Assembly: GCA_025617375.2 (NCBI GenBank)
Contig: JAMYGW020000006.1
Span: forward strand, 1,555,001-1,619,000
Reading direction: 5' to 3'
DNA from: Acarospora socialis
Taxonomy: Eukaryota > Ascomycota > Lecanoromycetes > Acarosporales > Acarosporaceae
DNA length: 64,000 nucleotides
Position 1 is the stretch's first letter; every line of letters begins with the position of its first letter. Positions 52,455-63,831 of this stretch are shown piece by piece. The notes below the pieces were generated by a model, which searched no databases, had not been told where the DNA came from, and saw only the letters and a list, made by a program, of their open reading frames with translations. The position numbers were made by a program, and so were the translations under genes.

Positions 52455-55104
52455 ATGGGTAGGAAGCCCAATCAGCTCATTCTCGAGTTTTTTGAACGGG
52501 GACAAAAGCTTGAGGATGCAAGTAACCGATATCAGCACACCTGCAAAGCGTGCGGAGAGAATTTTCCCAAAGGCAGAATCGACAGCTTAACAACGCACTT
52601 GGTGAAGAAATGCCACGCGATTCCTCTACGAGATCGTCAAAGAGCCTTGCTGCAGCTTCACGAACTACCGGACGTCACGGATGGTGACTCGAACGGCAAA
52701 GAGAGCGGCAATGGAGTGGTAGGGAAGGGTGGGAGAGCGGAGCTACCGTTTGCTGGGAACAGGAGTCTGACGGGCCTAGAGGCGCTCGCGGAAGCGTCGA
52801 GACAGGTTGAGAGAGAGGATTCGCCGGCGAAGGAGCCTGTCCCAGGGGAGAAGGTCATAGATGAGTCGGCCATCGATCCAAGCCTGAGGGGCCCGGAGCC
52901 TTTGCCACAAACAGGCTCTAGCAGAGAACATGAACCACATAAAGACAACACGAGTGAGCAGGAGAGTCCACATCGCTGGCGTATTGCTGGAGCTGACAAC
53001 TTCCCTCAGCGACCGACTCAAGCGCAACCATGAGTAACCCGGCTCTTCCTCCAATGCAATTCTACGAATCGCCATCTTCTTCCCCACATCTCCCAGGTTT
53101 GTCTCTACCGTCGTCATCTGCGACCAACACTGCGCGCAACCCGTCACAGTTATCCATGATTGCTGCATCGGCAAGTAATCTTGAGGCTATGCTGCCAAAC
53201 GCCGCTTTCCCAATGGAACCTGATCCGGGCGTGCCTAATGCTGGGGTGTCCGATAAATTTTTCCATCCGCAGGCTCCCCGATCGGCCTCTACATGGCCTT
53301 TGTCACAAGGCGTACAGACGGACACTGTTTTCTTTGACACCAGCCAAGAGCCTCATGCGGCCAGCATAGAAGATATTACAACACGGGCTGCTACGTTCCC
53401 GCGTCCAATTGCAATGAATCCCAACGGGCCACACAGAGGGTATACAACAGACTTCAACTCCTCTTCGCGCTCGTCAAGACCCAAAGTTAGAGGTAGATTT
53501 ACCCCTTCGAGGCGGAAAGAAGTTCAAGAGGTGAGGAAGCGGGGCGCTTGTCTGAGGTGTCGGATGCTTAAGAAGCCGGTATTATTGCACACTCAATCCT
53601 ATTCATTTGCGCCTCATTGATTGCTCCTTAGTGTTCTGGTGGCAATCCCTGCAGTACCTGCGGTAGTGTTGAAAGTGCACGTCTCTGGAAACAACCTTGC
53701 ATACGGACCCGAATAGCGGATGAGCTGGAGCTCTATTCTGCCGGTAGAAGTTGATTTTGAGAGGTTATCCTACCGAGTATGCTGCTAATATATGGCTAGG
53801 TCTGCACGCAATCCTCGCATATCATGATGTTAGTCAAGCCAAGAGTCACGTCCAATTCCAGCATTACCCAGGTTGCATCGAGGTTACTCATGATGAAACT
53901 TCCTGTGTGTACATTACCTTCAGTGCGCTAGAAGGTCACAAAGACCTTGCAGATCATTCGTTTGAAGGCTTAGACGACTTCAATATGCGGGGTGGACAAA
54001 TAGATCTACGGCTGTTGGATGGGGACTCCGACGACTTGCCGGGCAAGCTGGAATCATATATGAAGAGAATGGCCCCAACATTTTATGCTCAGGAGCCTTC
54101 GCAGTTTATGAATCCTACGCTAAGCCTTGCATCGGAATTGAGTGTCAAAAAACAGGTACTGTAATTGTAGTGAGAAAAAGGCTCACAAACTTTGAATCTT
54201 CTCAAGTTGGGGTTGACTGACCACCCGCCAACAATAGGATGTGCTTCTTACCCGAGTTCTCGAGCTTTGGACAGCGACACATGTTCTTGTTGACGTCGAA
54301 ATGCGCTGGAAAACTTTCTCGAATCCCACGCTACCACCATCCTCCTTACCAACCAGCTCTCACCCTCCTCTTCCGTCATGTAGCGCCGAATTCGACGACA
54401 AACGCACTCCTATAGATGACTCCACTAATCCTCAATCTTATGCACTCCTCTGTTCGCAACTGAGGTCAGCTGCAGAAAAGCGTGCGGCGCAGCTTAGCAA
54501 GGGTGTCATGAACGATCTGGAAAGGAGACTGTTACAGCGTCAGCACAGTGGATGGTTCGAGACCTTTCTCGTAGCTATGGTACTACTCAACTGTGTAGAG
54601 AGGGTCAGCTGGCTCTTCTGGACGTGGGAGGACGAGCAGTACCACTCGAAGGTGAGAGAGGCAAATCTTTTAGCCAAGCCATGATTCTACTCTTACTGCA
54701 GTAAGCGCTGACAAACCTACGTAGTGGCCCCTTGAGCGAAAGCCACCTTATTATCTCCGCCAGGGAGAGAATTTCTCTCACGTGCTTCACATGCTCTTGA
54801 AGATGCGCGGACTACCGCCCAAAACTCAAGCAAATCCTGAAGATGGTATCTTAGCTGCCGTTGAGGGTAGTGACGAAGCTGCAATTCGATGGTTTGATAC
54901 AATTAAAGTCTCTAGTAAGTCTTATATACATCCACATCTCCCAAATATCTCGAGCTATCGACGCCGTCGGCTGAAGAGCCTGTTGAACTGACAGCCGATA
55001 CAGACAAACAACTGGCTGAGCGCCAAACAGCAGGCTTCAATCCGCAAGATTCAAGAAGTCTGGAACTGAAGTTTTGTTCTAAGCTCCTACTCTCAACTAT
55101 TTAG
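52455..55104 (+). CDS. Transcription factor with BED-like finger and internal Zn2Cys6 domain
   Basis: Seven exons (52455-52953, 53010-53578, 53632-53743, 53800-54155, 54238-54651, 54725-54914, 55004-55104) give 746 aa. Near the N-terminus C30, C33, H48 and C53 in HTCKACGENFPKGRIDSLTT HLVKKC form a BED-like zinc finger. A long Ser/Pro-rich linker follows. The Zn2Cys6 cluster lies in the middle (C347, C350, C357, C363, C366, C379 in RKRGACLRCRMLKKP / CSGGNPCSTCGSVE), with intron 2 placed just before the third Cys. The C-terminal half has helical blocks (DVLLTRVLELWTATHVLVDV, HSGWFETFLVAMVLLNCVER, GENFSHVLHMLLKMRGLPP) like the middle region of fungal Zn2Cys6 regulators. Nuclear; target unknown. 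The last Zn2Cys6 spacing (12 residues) is longer than usual. Start taken at MGRKPNQLILEFFERG. Confidence 0.83.
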
Positions 55105-55428
55105 ACATACGTGCGGCTTAGCATGCTTATAATGATATGGTATGAGTACTAAATGTGTGTCATGATATCCCCTAGCTGGCCAGATCCTGACCTTCGATGC
55201 TTGGGAGGCAGGCTATGTTTACCTGATTCTTACTCGGGCATGGGGCGCAAAGGGACAAGGTACTCTTAAAAAGTATGGGCGCAATCGTCATAGTGCCACC
55301 CACATGGTTCATGTACTCTCAGACCGCGAAAGAATTGCCTACTCATATTCGAGGAGCACTACAACAAACGCAACAACTTATGCCCTATATTTACATGCTG
55401 AAATGTATGTCATTGACCTCCTGGATGC
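55105..55428. other. Convergent spacer
   Basis: Between the 3' end of the zinc-finger regulator and that of the F-box-like gene. No gene seen. Confidence 0.35.
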
Positions 55429-56281
55429 TCAACCCTGGGTGCCAGCATCAACCATCTTCACCAAAGCTTGTTTAGCCTCTTGCGAGCCGGGCCCATCGTC
55501 TTCCATTATTCTCTTAAGCTGATTCACATAGTCCTGGTCAATAACACCAAGTATTTCAACGCGCTGGAGCCCAAACAGTTGAGCGAATGGCATAAGCAGC
55601 CGTTTCTCTTCCCTCTTGAAGTCCGCTACTCTTTCTGGGGCCCTCCAACTCTGCAGAGAAAGCAGAGCGCGCTTCGGGTCGGTATTGATCTCCAGCTCTC
55701 GAACTCTCGGGCCCATGAAGCTAGACTGTAAAGTAGGCATCAAGGCTTGCAGAAGTGCTTCTATCTGAATCTCGAGTTGAGGGCTCTCCCCCCGCCATAT
55801 CCAGGGAAAAGCGGATAGGCAATCTCTGCCGCCGACAGTCTCGCCGTCGCCAGTAGAGCACGTCGATAGATAAAACAATCTTGCGGAATCGCGCTAGCAC
55901 ATGCGGATAGATTCGGCCCATAAAGCTGGTCATCGAGACATGTGTCCCGCTCCTGAGCGAATGACCTCCTCTGGCGGCTTGATCATGGCGGAAGGGTATG
56001 CTTGCGAACTGGCTGATCGTGGCGGTCATCGACCCACTGTAGAGTATCGGCATGGCCTCGGCGTAAACTTGTTTGTTGACGCAGAGTAAGGAGGTGTTGG
56101 CGTCCAGCTTCGGCGAGTCGTCGAGTGAGAAACACAGATTGTGTCTGTGTACGGATAGGCAATGTTGATAGATAGAATTCCTGATCTCTGCTGGTAGCTT
56201 CAAGAAGGGAAAGTGTATCCCCTTTGGTGCTGGATGCTCAGTCCATATCTTGGTCGTGTCCCGTTTGCGCTTGGGCATCAT
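55429..56281 (-). CDS. F-box-like protein (LPAEIRNxIY type)
   Basis: Modelled as two minus-strand exons (56281-55862 and 55764-55429), 251 aa. Residues 1-60 include IHFPFLKLPAEIRNSIYQHC L, the N-terminal helix of the fungal 2EXR/F-box-like family, then NTSLLCVNKQVYAEAMPILY, typical of the same family. The second part (MPTLQSSFMGPRVRELEINT ... LLMPFAQLFGLQRVEILGVI) is the leucine-rich tail. These families may act as substrate receptors, but members are mostly uncharacterised. The frame changes by +1 in the middle. A 97-nt GT-AG intron (55861-55765) repairs it exactly, but its donor (GTGCTC) and branch site are weak, and both frames stay open through the overlap, so a frameshifted relic is possible. 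The frame is open upstream to 56407; the start is uncertain. Confidence 0.55.
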
Positions 56282-56709
56282 GTATGATCTGCTTTGGCGC
56301 CTCGACGGCAGTAATTGTCGCTGACTCACCGGCCTATTCTCTTCTCGGTGAAGCTGAAGTATATCGGGTGAGATGCGATCTTGAGCTGAGGTAAGTGTGT
56401 TTTGCAATCAGAGCCTTGCGCTTTGTTGAAGCGGTAAACTGCGTTTACAGTATGGTGATCAGGCTCTGTTCCTTTACCTCGAACAAATAAAAAATCGTCG
56501 CAGTCGAATCAGTCGTTTCCCTTGCAGATGAAGGCTCTACTTCGCCAACTGTGTTATTGCGAGAACTTAGATTTCAAGATCTGAGTCGTACATGAGATTG
56601 CTGGTCCATTCGATTGTAGGTTTGAATCGGATAATTCGGATCGAGATTGAAGCTTCAGAACATCGATGGGCAAACACTGAACAATTACTCTGAGCGTTGA
56701 AACATACCT
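56282..56709. other. Divergent promoter region, F-box-like / Hcs1 helicase
   Basis: About 430 bp separating divergent genes. The left part may include a first exon or leader intron of the F-box-like gene (minus strand, with an open frame to 56407). Nothing else is recognisable. Confidence 0.35.
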
Positions 56710-59116
56710 ATGATGGCATCTACGGACATTCCGGCATTTGCCACTGCACAACTTGCCCTCCTGGACGCAGAGCTCCAAGCAGAGGTTGCCGAGACTTCAG
56801 AATTAGTCTCTCAAACCTCACCTACAACTCTCCAGCGCGCTGGACGCGCAATCCTGAATCTGCTCGTCACCTCTCAACGAACAGGACTGGGCGGCAAGAC
56901 AGTTAGTGACTTGGAGCTGGACCCTGCTGTGGGCGGGGGGGATCTCCCTGAACATGGCATCCGCACAGGGGATATCGTCAGAGTGTCAGAGCAACCCTCC
57001 GGGTCTGCAAAGAAGAAAGAGAAGAGCGACATGGAGAGGAAGGGGGTCGAGGGAGTGGTGGTGAAGGTCACGGCAGGTCACGTTGCTGTAGCACTAGGGC
57101 AGGAAGATGGAGATCTGCCAGGTGGGAAGTTGTGGTTGTAGGTGCTCAAAATGAAGTCACTGAGGCAGATCATGCTGATACGAGGGGCAACTAGATTTAA
57201 GCTTGCTGATGATGTTACGTACAAGAGGTAAATCTGGGCGCCTCTGGCGTCGAGAGGAATGCTGCTGATTGTATGAAGGATGAGTCAAACCATGAGCAAG
57301 CTGCAGAAGTTTTCTGAGTCTGACTATACGCCCCTCATCCGCGCCCTGTTCGGGATATCCTCTCCTACGCCTGTTCCAGAGGACCTTAGAGGTCTAAGTG
57401 AAGACATAGAACATATTAAATTCATCGATTCTACTCTGAACGACTCGCAGAAGGATGCAATCCGGTTTGCCATGGCCTCCAGGGAAGTAGCGCTGATCCA
57501 TGGTCCTCCTGGAGTAAGTTCAACCTTCCTATAAGGTTATGGTGAACGAAGCTAATCTGAACAGACAGGCAAAACTCATACTCTGATAGAGCTTATCCTG
57601 CAGCTTCTTCAACTCAAGCTCCGCCTTTTGGTCTGCGGACCTTCTAACATATCTGTCGATAATATTGTTGAGCGCTTGGCACCCAACAGAGTCCCGATCG
57701 TTCGGCTAGGGCATCCCGCTAGATTACTGCCCTCCGTGCTCAATCACTCGCTAGAGGTACTGACAGAAACATCGGAGGCGGCCGCCATAGTTCGAGACGT
57801 GAGGAAAGAAATGGATGCCAAGCAAGCAAGTCTACGTAAGACCAGAAATGGTCGGGAGAGGAGAGCCATATACGGTGATATGAAGGAGCTGAGGAAAGAG
57901 TACCGCGAGCGGGAGAAGAAGTGCGTTGACAACATTGTTGGCGAGAGTAAGGTTGTACTCGCAACGCTACATGGTGCAGGTGGATTCCAACTACGAAATC
58001 AGAAATTCGACGTTGTGATTATCGACGAAGCAAGCCAAGCTCTGGAGGCTCAATGTTGGGTTCCGCTTCTATCAGCCAAGAAAGTAGTCCTTGCTGGCGA
58101 CCATCTCCAACTTCCTCCAACAATCAAGTCACTGAACTCAAAATCCAAGTCGGAAGCTGTGGAAGGCGGTCTCGACGGGCCTGGGAAGATATCGTTGGAG
58201 ACGACATTATTCGATCGCCTACTTTCTCTGCACGGCCCGTCAATCAAAAGAATGCTGACGACACAATATCGCATGCACGAGAAGATCATGAGATTCCCTT
58301 CCAATGAGCTTTACGAGTCTAAGTTGGTTGCGGCGGATGCAGTCAAGGCACGCTTGCTTCTGAATTTACCGTATGAGATCAAAGCGACCGAAGACACGGA
58401 AGAGCCCCTCGTGTTCTGGGATACCCAAGGGGGGGACTTTCCCGAGAAGAGCGAGGAAGAACAAGTTGGTAAAAGAGCCGGCAGAGGTTTGATGTTGGGG
58501 GAGAGCAAGAGTAACGAGATGGAAGCGGCGCTGGTGAAGAAGCACGTCGAGAGCTTGGTGGAGTCTGGTGTGAAGCCAACTGATATTGCGATTGTGACAC
58601 CGTACAACGCGCAGCTAGCACTACTCTCCCACGATCTGAAGGAGAGATTTCCGGGCATTGAACTTGGCAGTGTAGATGGCTTCCAGGGACGAGAGAAGGA
58701 AGCTGTGATCGTGAGTCTTGTGAGGAGTAATCCAGGGCATGAGGTTGGCTTCCTAGGCGAGAAACGAAGACTCAACGGTAAGTACGAAAGTTTCTCGAAG
58801 ATGACCTGCCCTGATCTGCCCTGCCCTGCCTCGTTCCTGCAGCGGACCTGCAGGATAACGCAGTCCGGAACGCGTTGCACGTGTACAAAGGTCTCGGTTA
58901 ACGGATGCAAGTTGCAATGACCCGACCAAAACGACATCTGTGCATCATTGGTGATTCCGACACAGTTGGCCGGTAGGTTGAGTTCGAGAAGCACATGGCG
59001 AACAATACCTGCTGACAGTGCATAGTGGCAGCAAATTCCTGACGAGATGGATGGAATTCTTAGAACAACATGCCGACCTCCGTTATCCGAACTTGGCAGA
59101 GCTGACGCTTACATAG
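56710..59116 (+). CDS. HCS1: SF1B DNA/RNA helicase, Hcs1/IGHMBP2-like
   Basis: Six exons (56710-57137, 57195-57227, 57279-57513, 57565-58777, 58912-58972, 59026-59116) give 686 aa. The N-terminal 150 residues form the SMUBP-2/Hcs1 beta-barrel region (TLQRAGRAILNLLVTSQRTG, GLGGKTVSDLELDP). The Q motif is LNDSQKDAIRFAMAS. Walker A GPPGTGKT (229-236) is rebuilt across intron 3. Motif II is VVIIDEASQALEAQCWVPLL (D386-S389), motif III GDHLQLPPT, motif IV MLTTQYRMHEKIMRFPS, motif V IELGSVDGFQGREKEAVIVS, and motif VI RRLNVAMTRPKRHLCIIGD, rebuilt across intron 4. This is yeast DNA helicase A (Hcs1), 5'-to-3', linked to lagging-strand replication; the human relative is IGHMBP2. Introns are 57, 51, 51, 134 and 53 nt. 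Intron 4 is long and contains CCTGCCCTG repeats. Confidence 0.93.
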
Positions 59117-60634
59117 GCTATGTAGATACAACATGGCGTTAGAGAGGCGTGGGGCTATGGAGTATCAATATGCAGGTGCTATAATCCCTGCCTAGTAGGA
59201 TTGGCGTGTTCGTTATCGAATTGAGGATGGCAGCAAAGCTCGACGGGTAACACGGATCACGATCAGGAATGTATCCTGGACTATTTCCTACCTCAATCAT
59301 TGCCCCCGGAGGTTCGGTGCTTATTTTCCGCCACAATCTCACCATGGCAGAAGTTGGAGGAGTATTTATGTACGAAGTACGGAGTACTTGCATGCAAATA
59401 TCTACCCGCCTCAACCGAAGCGTCGAGGGACGCGGAATGGTGTCAAGACCGGCGGCTTGCGCCGCAGGATCTACCGCGCTCAGATGATCACTTTGACGAG
59501 GGTTGAACGAGTGGCAAGCAAGTTCAACGCAAGGACCTCTATCTCAACGTAGAGAAGGAGAGTAAGCGTGTCTATCAAAGGCGCTCGTTTGCTGCTATGG
59601 TAAAAGCACCAAGCTTCGAGAAGTAGTATGAGCGGCGAGATTGCAAGAGGACACCCTTCCACGGTGTTGCAGGTCGAGAGGATACTTTTAGCAGGAGCAA
59701 GTCCCTTGCCATATACTGTACAAGCTTGATTGGTGTTGTCATGTTGTATCCAATGATGGATAGATGTACATTGCGCATTGCCTCGATGATGATCCTTGTC
59801 TCGCCACTGGGAGTGGCTTATAGCAACCTTTTCGGTCCTGCCTCCGTGGTTTCGCCTTCAGGAATACGGGATGTTCTGCATTACTGCAACACGACCCTAC
59901 TGATGATCGTCAACCTCCGAGAGGTTCGAACTGGTAAAAAGAGGGAAGAAGATAATATTGGTAGCATCTAAGGTACACATAAGAGAGGCCTGCAAACAGG
60001 CGGGGTACTTTGGTTGAATTACCGGGGCTGTACTGTACTGTACACTAATTCGTAGGCGATGAAGACCAGGGCCAGGAGCAGGGACCCCCTTCAAGACCCT
60101 GCGTTTAAGACGATTAATTGATCGTCCAGGTGATCTCACCCTCTCCCTTGAGCCTTGCCATCATTCAGCTCGTATTATCATGCTATTCCTGTTCTTAACC
60201 CGTTGATGTTCGCTTCAATTGATGGCTTGCTCGATAATATATGAGTACGAGTAATCGACCTATCATGCACGTCGAGGCTCTAACCATTTCGAACTCTCCG
60301 CAGCTCGTGGCGCATACCTAAGTTACAAGTACCTTATATCTGGGCCGGAGCCTTGTGAGGACCCTCTCGAAAGTCGCGCACCGTTTGGCTGGCCAGACCT
60401 CATACTCAATTGAGTAGTCCTCAGCTTCGAGGTGTCTTTTCTCCTCCTCCTTAAACAAGAGCTCAGGAATTTGGTACAAATCTCCCTCAACGGCTGTGTT
60501 GTGACGAGCCATTGTTCGTTAGCATTGCAACACCATGCTGGTCCATACCAGTGGACACCGTGTTGCATGTTTACCATCTGCTCAACATCAACAGTCCATA
60601 GCAGGTGTCTGTCAGCGCTCAAACTCCGTGTACC
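59117..60634. other. 1.5-kb gene-free region
   Basis: Short frames only (the longest, 59726-59971 and 60323-60667 on the minus strand, lack motifs). Includes the helicase 3' end and the promoter of the next gene. AT-rich patches occur near 60170-60260. No repeat or transposon remnant is visible. Confidence 0.4.
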
Positions 60635-62659
60635 ATGAGTAAGCTTCAGAAGAACAGCAATCGTCAATCGGTCCTTCGACCAAGGGCAAATTCAGCTGCT
60701 GCCTCTCTCAAAAAGGGCGATGTACAGATATCAGATCCAATTCCTATTACTGAAAATATCCTTGACGGATCCATACCGCACCCTGCCCCGAATTCACTTC
60801 ACTTGCGATCGAACAGCTCCCTACGGCTTGTGCAATCATCCCGAAACGGGAGTACAACACAATTCTATGCAGATACTCCTACACGACGATCGCCTCCACG
60901 TTTGCAGCACAAGCGATCGATGAATGGCCTACGAGAAGCTAGCAATCCCATACGAAGGGCGCCATCGCGGTCGCCAACAAGGTCAATCACAACAACAGAC
61001 GCACGGGTTTACGCTAAGACCACCCCATCGAGGCTTATCGGAGGCCCCAAGCGCGAAAAGAGCACCTTGAAGACAGTGATGCGTAGGTTATTCGGGAAGA
61101 AACCTGTTCAGGGCAGGCGTGCCCCAGGGGCTGGACCAGCTGAGCATCACCGAAGTGTCAGTGCTTGACTTGCTGAGCATACTGCGACACACCTGGCTGA
61201 TGCTGTACAGGACCCGGGAGTCTTTATAACCGCGCATTTAGACGTCGATTCTCAAAGAGACACCTCCCTAGCTGTTACGGAAGTTACACGGTCCAGCGCT
61301 CTCGGCTCGCATTCGCCTTTCGCGCCCTCTACATACAATGGCCGTGGCCTTCCCACAACGCAGGAAGATGATCCTCAACCGTCTCCGGATCCTTCACCGC
61401 AGCGCCGACGAGCGACTCTTCCTAGCCTCGATTTTACCCCGGATGAAGCAAGGACCATCGCTGCCACCTTAGCAACTTATGGGCACCGTCCCTTGAGTCA
61501 CGTTACGACTGATGAGAGGCCACGAGGTAGCATTGGGTTTGCGGTAACGAGCGGGAGTAATCCTAAGCGGCGGTCACGGAGCGCAGGCGCTCTACGTGAC
61601 GCAGCTAGGCAACATCGCATGTCTCCGATTCAGTGGAGACGACGAAGTGATGAAATAAAATGTTGGCGAGAAAGCCTGGAAGAACCGCCTACCTCTGGCC
61701 CAGTCTACGCTCCATCACACGCCACGACTTTGAAAGGGGAGCCGAGGATATCGTCAGAGAATGTTGTCCCTGCGGAGGAACCAGACGTTTACACGGCTGA
61801 GGAAAACCGGCGGACGTTTGACTTCGGACCCGTAGCCAGTTCGATGCGGAATCAAGAAGCCGCCAGCTTAGAGGAAAGGCTTAATACGTTGGAGGTTAAG
61901 CAGATGGATCTTGAGTATGCTATCTCGAAATTGCAGACACACGCACCGGAGCCGGCAAAACCACCGGCGCCTAGGGCGTCGCCTAACCCACCATCGAGGA
62001 ATGCCAGCCAAGAGTCCATCTATTCCTTGACGCATATCCAGCGAGAGGAGCCAATACCAGCAGGATCTGGAAGTCACGGTCATTCTCAGGAACAGGGCTC
62101 ATCAGTCCTTGGCGCAGCTTCACCAGGGACCTTGTCCGCCATGCAATACTCTCTTTCAAAGGACTTCTCAAACACATCCATAACGCATAGGTTTCCGCAT
62201 TTCGAACCACGCCCGTCGAGTGCCATCACCGCAATCCACCCTTCACCAGGGCAAGGGCTGTCACCTCGTGCAGATGACCAGTCTCTTCGTCCTTCTCAGC
62301 TTACCGAAGAGGACGGCGATACGCTCTTTGCGCTTATCCGACGCGAACAATCTGCGCGCAAGATCCTGGAACAGCAAGTCCTCCGTCTCGAGCAAGAGCT
62401 CCACAGCATTCGATCTTCATACATCCAAGAAACGGGACGTCCACATCTTACCTCGCTCCCGAGCTTTGCCATTCACTCACCGGGATTTGTGGTGAGACCG
62501 AGACAGCAGCGGCAGGGCAGCGAATTTGACGGTAGGCTGAGAAGCAAGAGATCGGTGGGTGATGTGGGTGAGGAGACGGACACAGATGAAAACTCTCAAG
62601 ACGTCTTCGAGACGCCGAAAGAGAGGACTGAATTCGAGCCTGGTGGATTTTTTTTTTAA
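60635..62659 (+). CDS. Conserved fungal protein of unknown function, basic and disordered
   Basis: Two exons (60635-61156 and 61211-62659) with a 54-nt intron give 656 aa. The protein is Ser/Arg/Pro-rich and mostly disordered. Recurrent blocks are SVLRPRANSAAASLKKGD near the start, KSTLKTVMRRLFGKKPVQGR before the intron, SALGSHSPFAP and RRATLPSLDFTPDEARTIAA after it, then RSRSAGALRDAARQHRMSPI QWRRRSDEIKCWRES. I recall similar blocks in uncharacterised proteins of other filamentous ascomycetes, so it seems conserved, but I cannot name a domain. Two coiled-coil segments follow (SLEERLNTLEVKQMDLEYAI and RKILEQQVLRLEQELHSIRS). Many SP and RS sites suggest phosphorylation. The 3' end has a run of nine T, coding for the last Phe residues before TAA. 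The donor GTCAGT is acceptable; an alternative donor 5 nt later breaks frame. Confidence 0.72.
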
Positions 62660-63108
62660 GATACATTCTTTTGATTGGAGTGATGATCTAGCGTCGTCAG
62701 CCTGGAGCTTGACACACATACAGCGGAGTTCAGAGGGACGGTTGGCGCATATATACCAGCAATGAGATACATGTCAGCGGTTACAGCATTTTGAAGAAAG
62801 GAGAAAGCGCGACGGCATGCTTGGGAATAGCATGCTTGGGAATATTAGTAATACATAGACGCGAGATGATTTTGAACACCGAAACGTTCCTGTAAATTAC
62901 CATGTCCGCATCTGAATCGCCCAAGCTTCGTGACAAAATACTGCTCTAGAAATTCATATTGCATGTGAATTTCAACGTCGCACATGCCTCGGTGCGAAAG
63001 CGAACTTTTGCCCCACGATGACGCGCATCAGAAAGACCCTGCATTACTAATGACGAGTTGGATACCGAAAATATTACTCCAAAGGTCGCTGCCGGCCTCT
63101 GAACATTT
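62660..63108. other. Spacer before the glutathione peroxidase
   Basis: No gene. Contains a perfect 15-bp direct repeat (62815-62844) and the promoter and leader of the peroxidase gene. Confidence 0.4.
62815..62844 (+). repeat. Perfect 15-bp direct repeat
   Basis: GCATGCTTGGGAATA occurs twice in direct succession in the peroxidase upstream region. No other copy was noticed. Confidence 0.8.
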
Positions 63109-63831
63109 ATGCAAGCCTCTCGGTCCCTCTTCCAGGCCAGTATCAAGATCGGAAACCAAACAGCGGCGACCGGCATCAGCAAAAGTAGGCCATTCTTAAA
63201 CAACTGGGCATCCGATCAGCAAGGACAAGAACAGAAGAGAAAAATGTCCTCCGCAACAAGCTTCTATGACTTCAAACCCCTAGACAGTGCGTCTCCGCCA
63301 CCTGCACCACTCATCCTCCCGCCCGAGGCGAACCAGCTGACAAGAAGTACAGAGCGAGGCGAACCCTACCCGCTCTCGACCCTCCGCAACAAAGTCGTCC
63401 TCGTCGTCAACACCGCCTCCAAATGCGGCTTCACCCCCCAATTCGCCGGCCTCGAGAAGCTCTACAAATCCGTGTCGGCCCAATACCCGGACTCGTTCGT
63501 CATCCTCGGCTTCCCCTGCAACCAATTCGCCAACCAGGACCCGGGCTCCAACGACACCATCCAGGACTTCTGCCAGCTCAACTACGGCGTCACCTTCCCC
63601 GTCCTCGGCAAGACGGACGTCAACGGCGACAAGGCCGAGCCGGTCTTCGAGTGGTTGAAGAAGGAGAAGCCCGGCCTCATGGGCTTGAAGCGGATCAAGT
63701 GGAACTTCGAGAAGTTTTTGGTCGGCAGGGATGGGGTGGTTAAGGCAAGGTGGGCGAGCACGTCGAAGCCGGAGAGCTTGGAGGCGGCTATTTTGGAGGA
63801 GTTGAAGAGGGGGGAGAAGGCGGCGTTATGA
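63109..63831 (+). CDS. Glutathione peroxidase-like thiol peroxidase (Hyr1/Gpx3 type)
   Basis: Two exons (63109-63286 and 63353-63831) give 218 aa from the first ATG. The join restores FKPLDKRGEPYPLSTLRNKV, the family start, while the unspliced reading inserts 22 foreign residues. The peroxidatic Cys is C84 in NTASKCGFTPQF. GFPCNQFANQDPGSN and the resolving Cys in FCQLNYGVTFPVLGK follow, and then the family end IKWNFEKFLVGRDGVV. Such enzymes reduce peroxides using thioredoxin and in yeast also act as peroxide sensor for Yap1. A second ATG at 63244 (MSSATSFYDF) gives a 173-aa form of normal cytosolic length. The 45-residue extension (MQASRSLFQASIKIGNQTAA) is basic, Ser-rich and lacks acidic residues in its first 35 positions, so it looks like a mitochondrial presequence. 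Dual targeting from two starts is inferred. Confidence 0.92.
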   Translation: MQASRSLFQASIKIGNQTAATGISKSRPFLNNWASDQQGQEQKRKMSSATSFYDFKPLDSASPPPAPLILPPEANQLTRSTERGEPYPLSTLRNKVVLVVNTASKCGFTPQFAGLEKLYKSVSAQYPDSFVILGFPCNQFANQDPGSNDTIQDFCQLNYGVTFPVLGKTDVNGDKAEPVFEWLKKEKPGLMGLKRIKWNFEKFLVGRDGVVKARWASTSKPESLEAAILEELKRGEKAAL

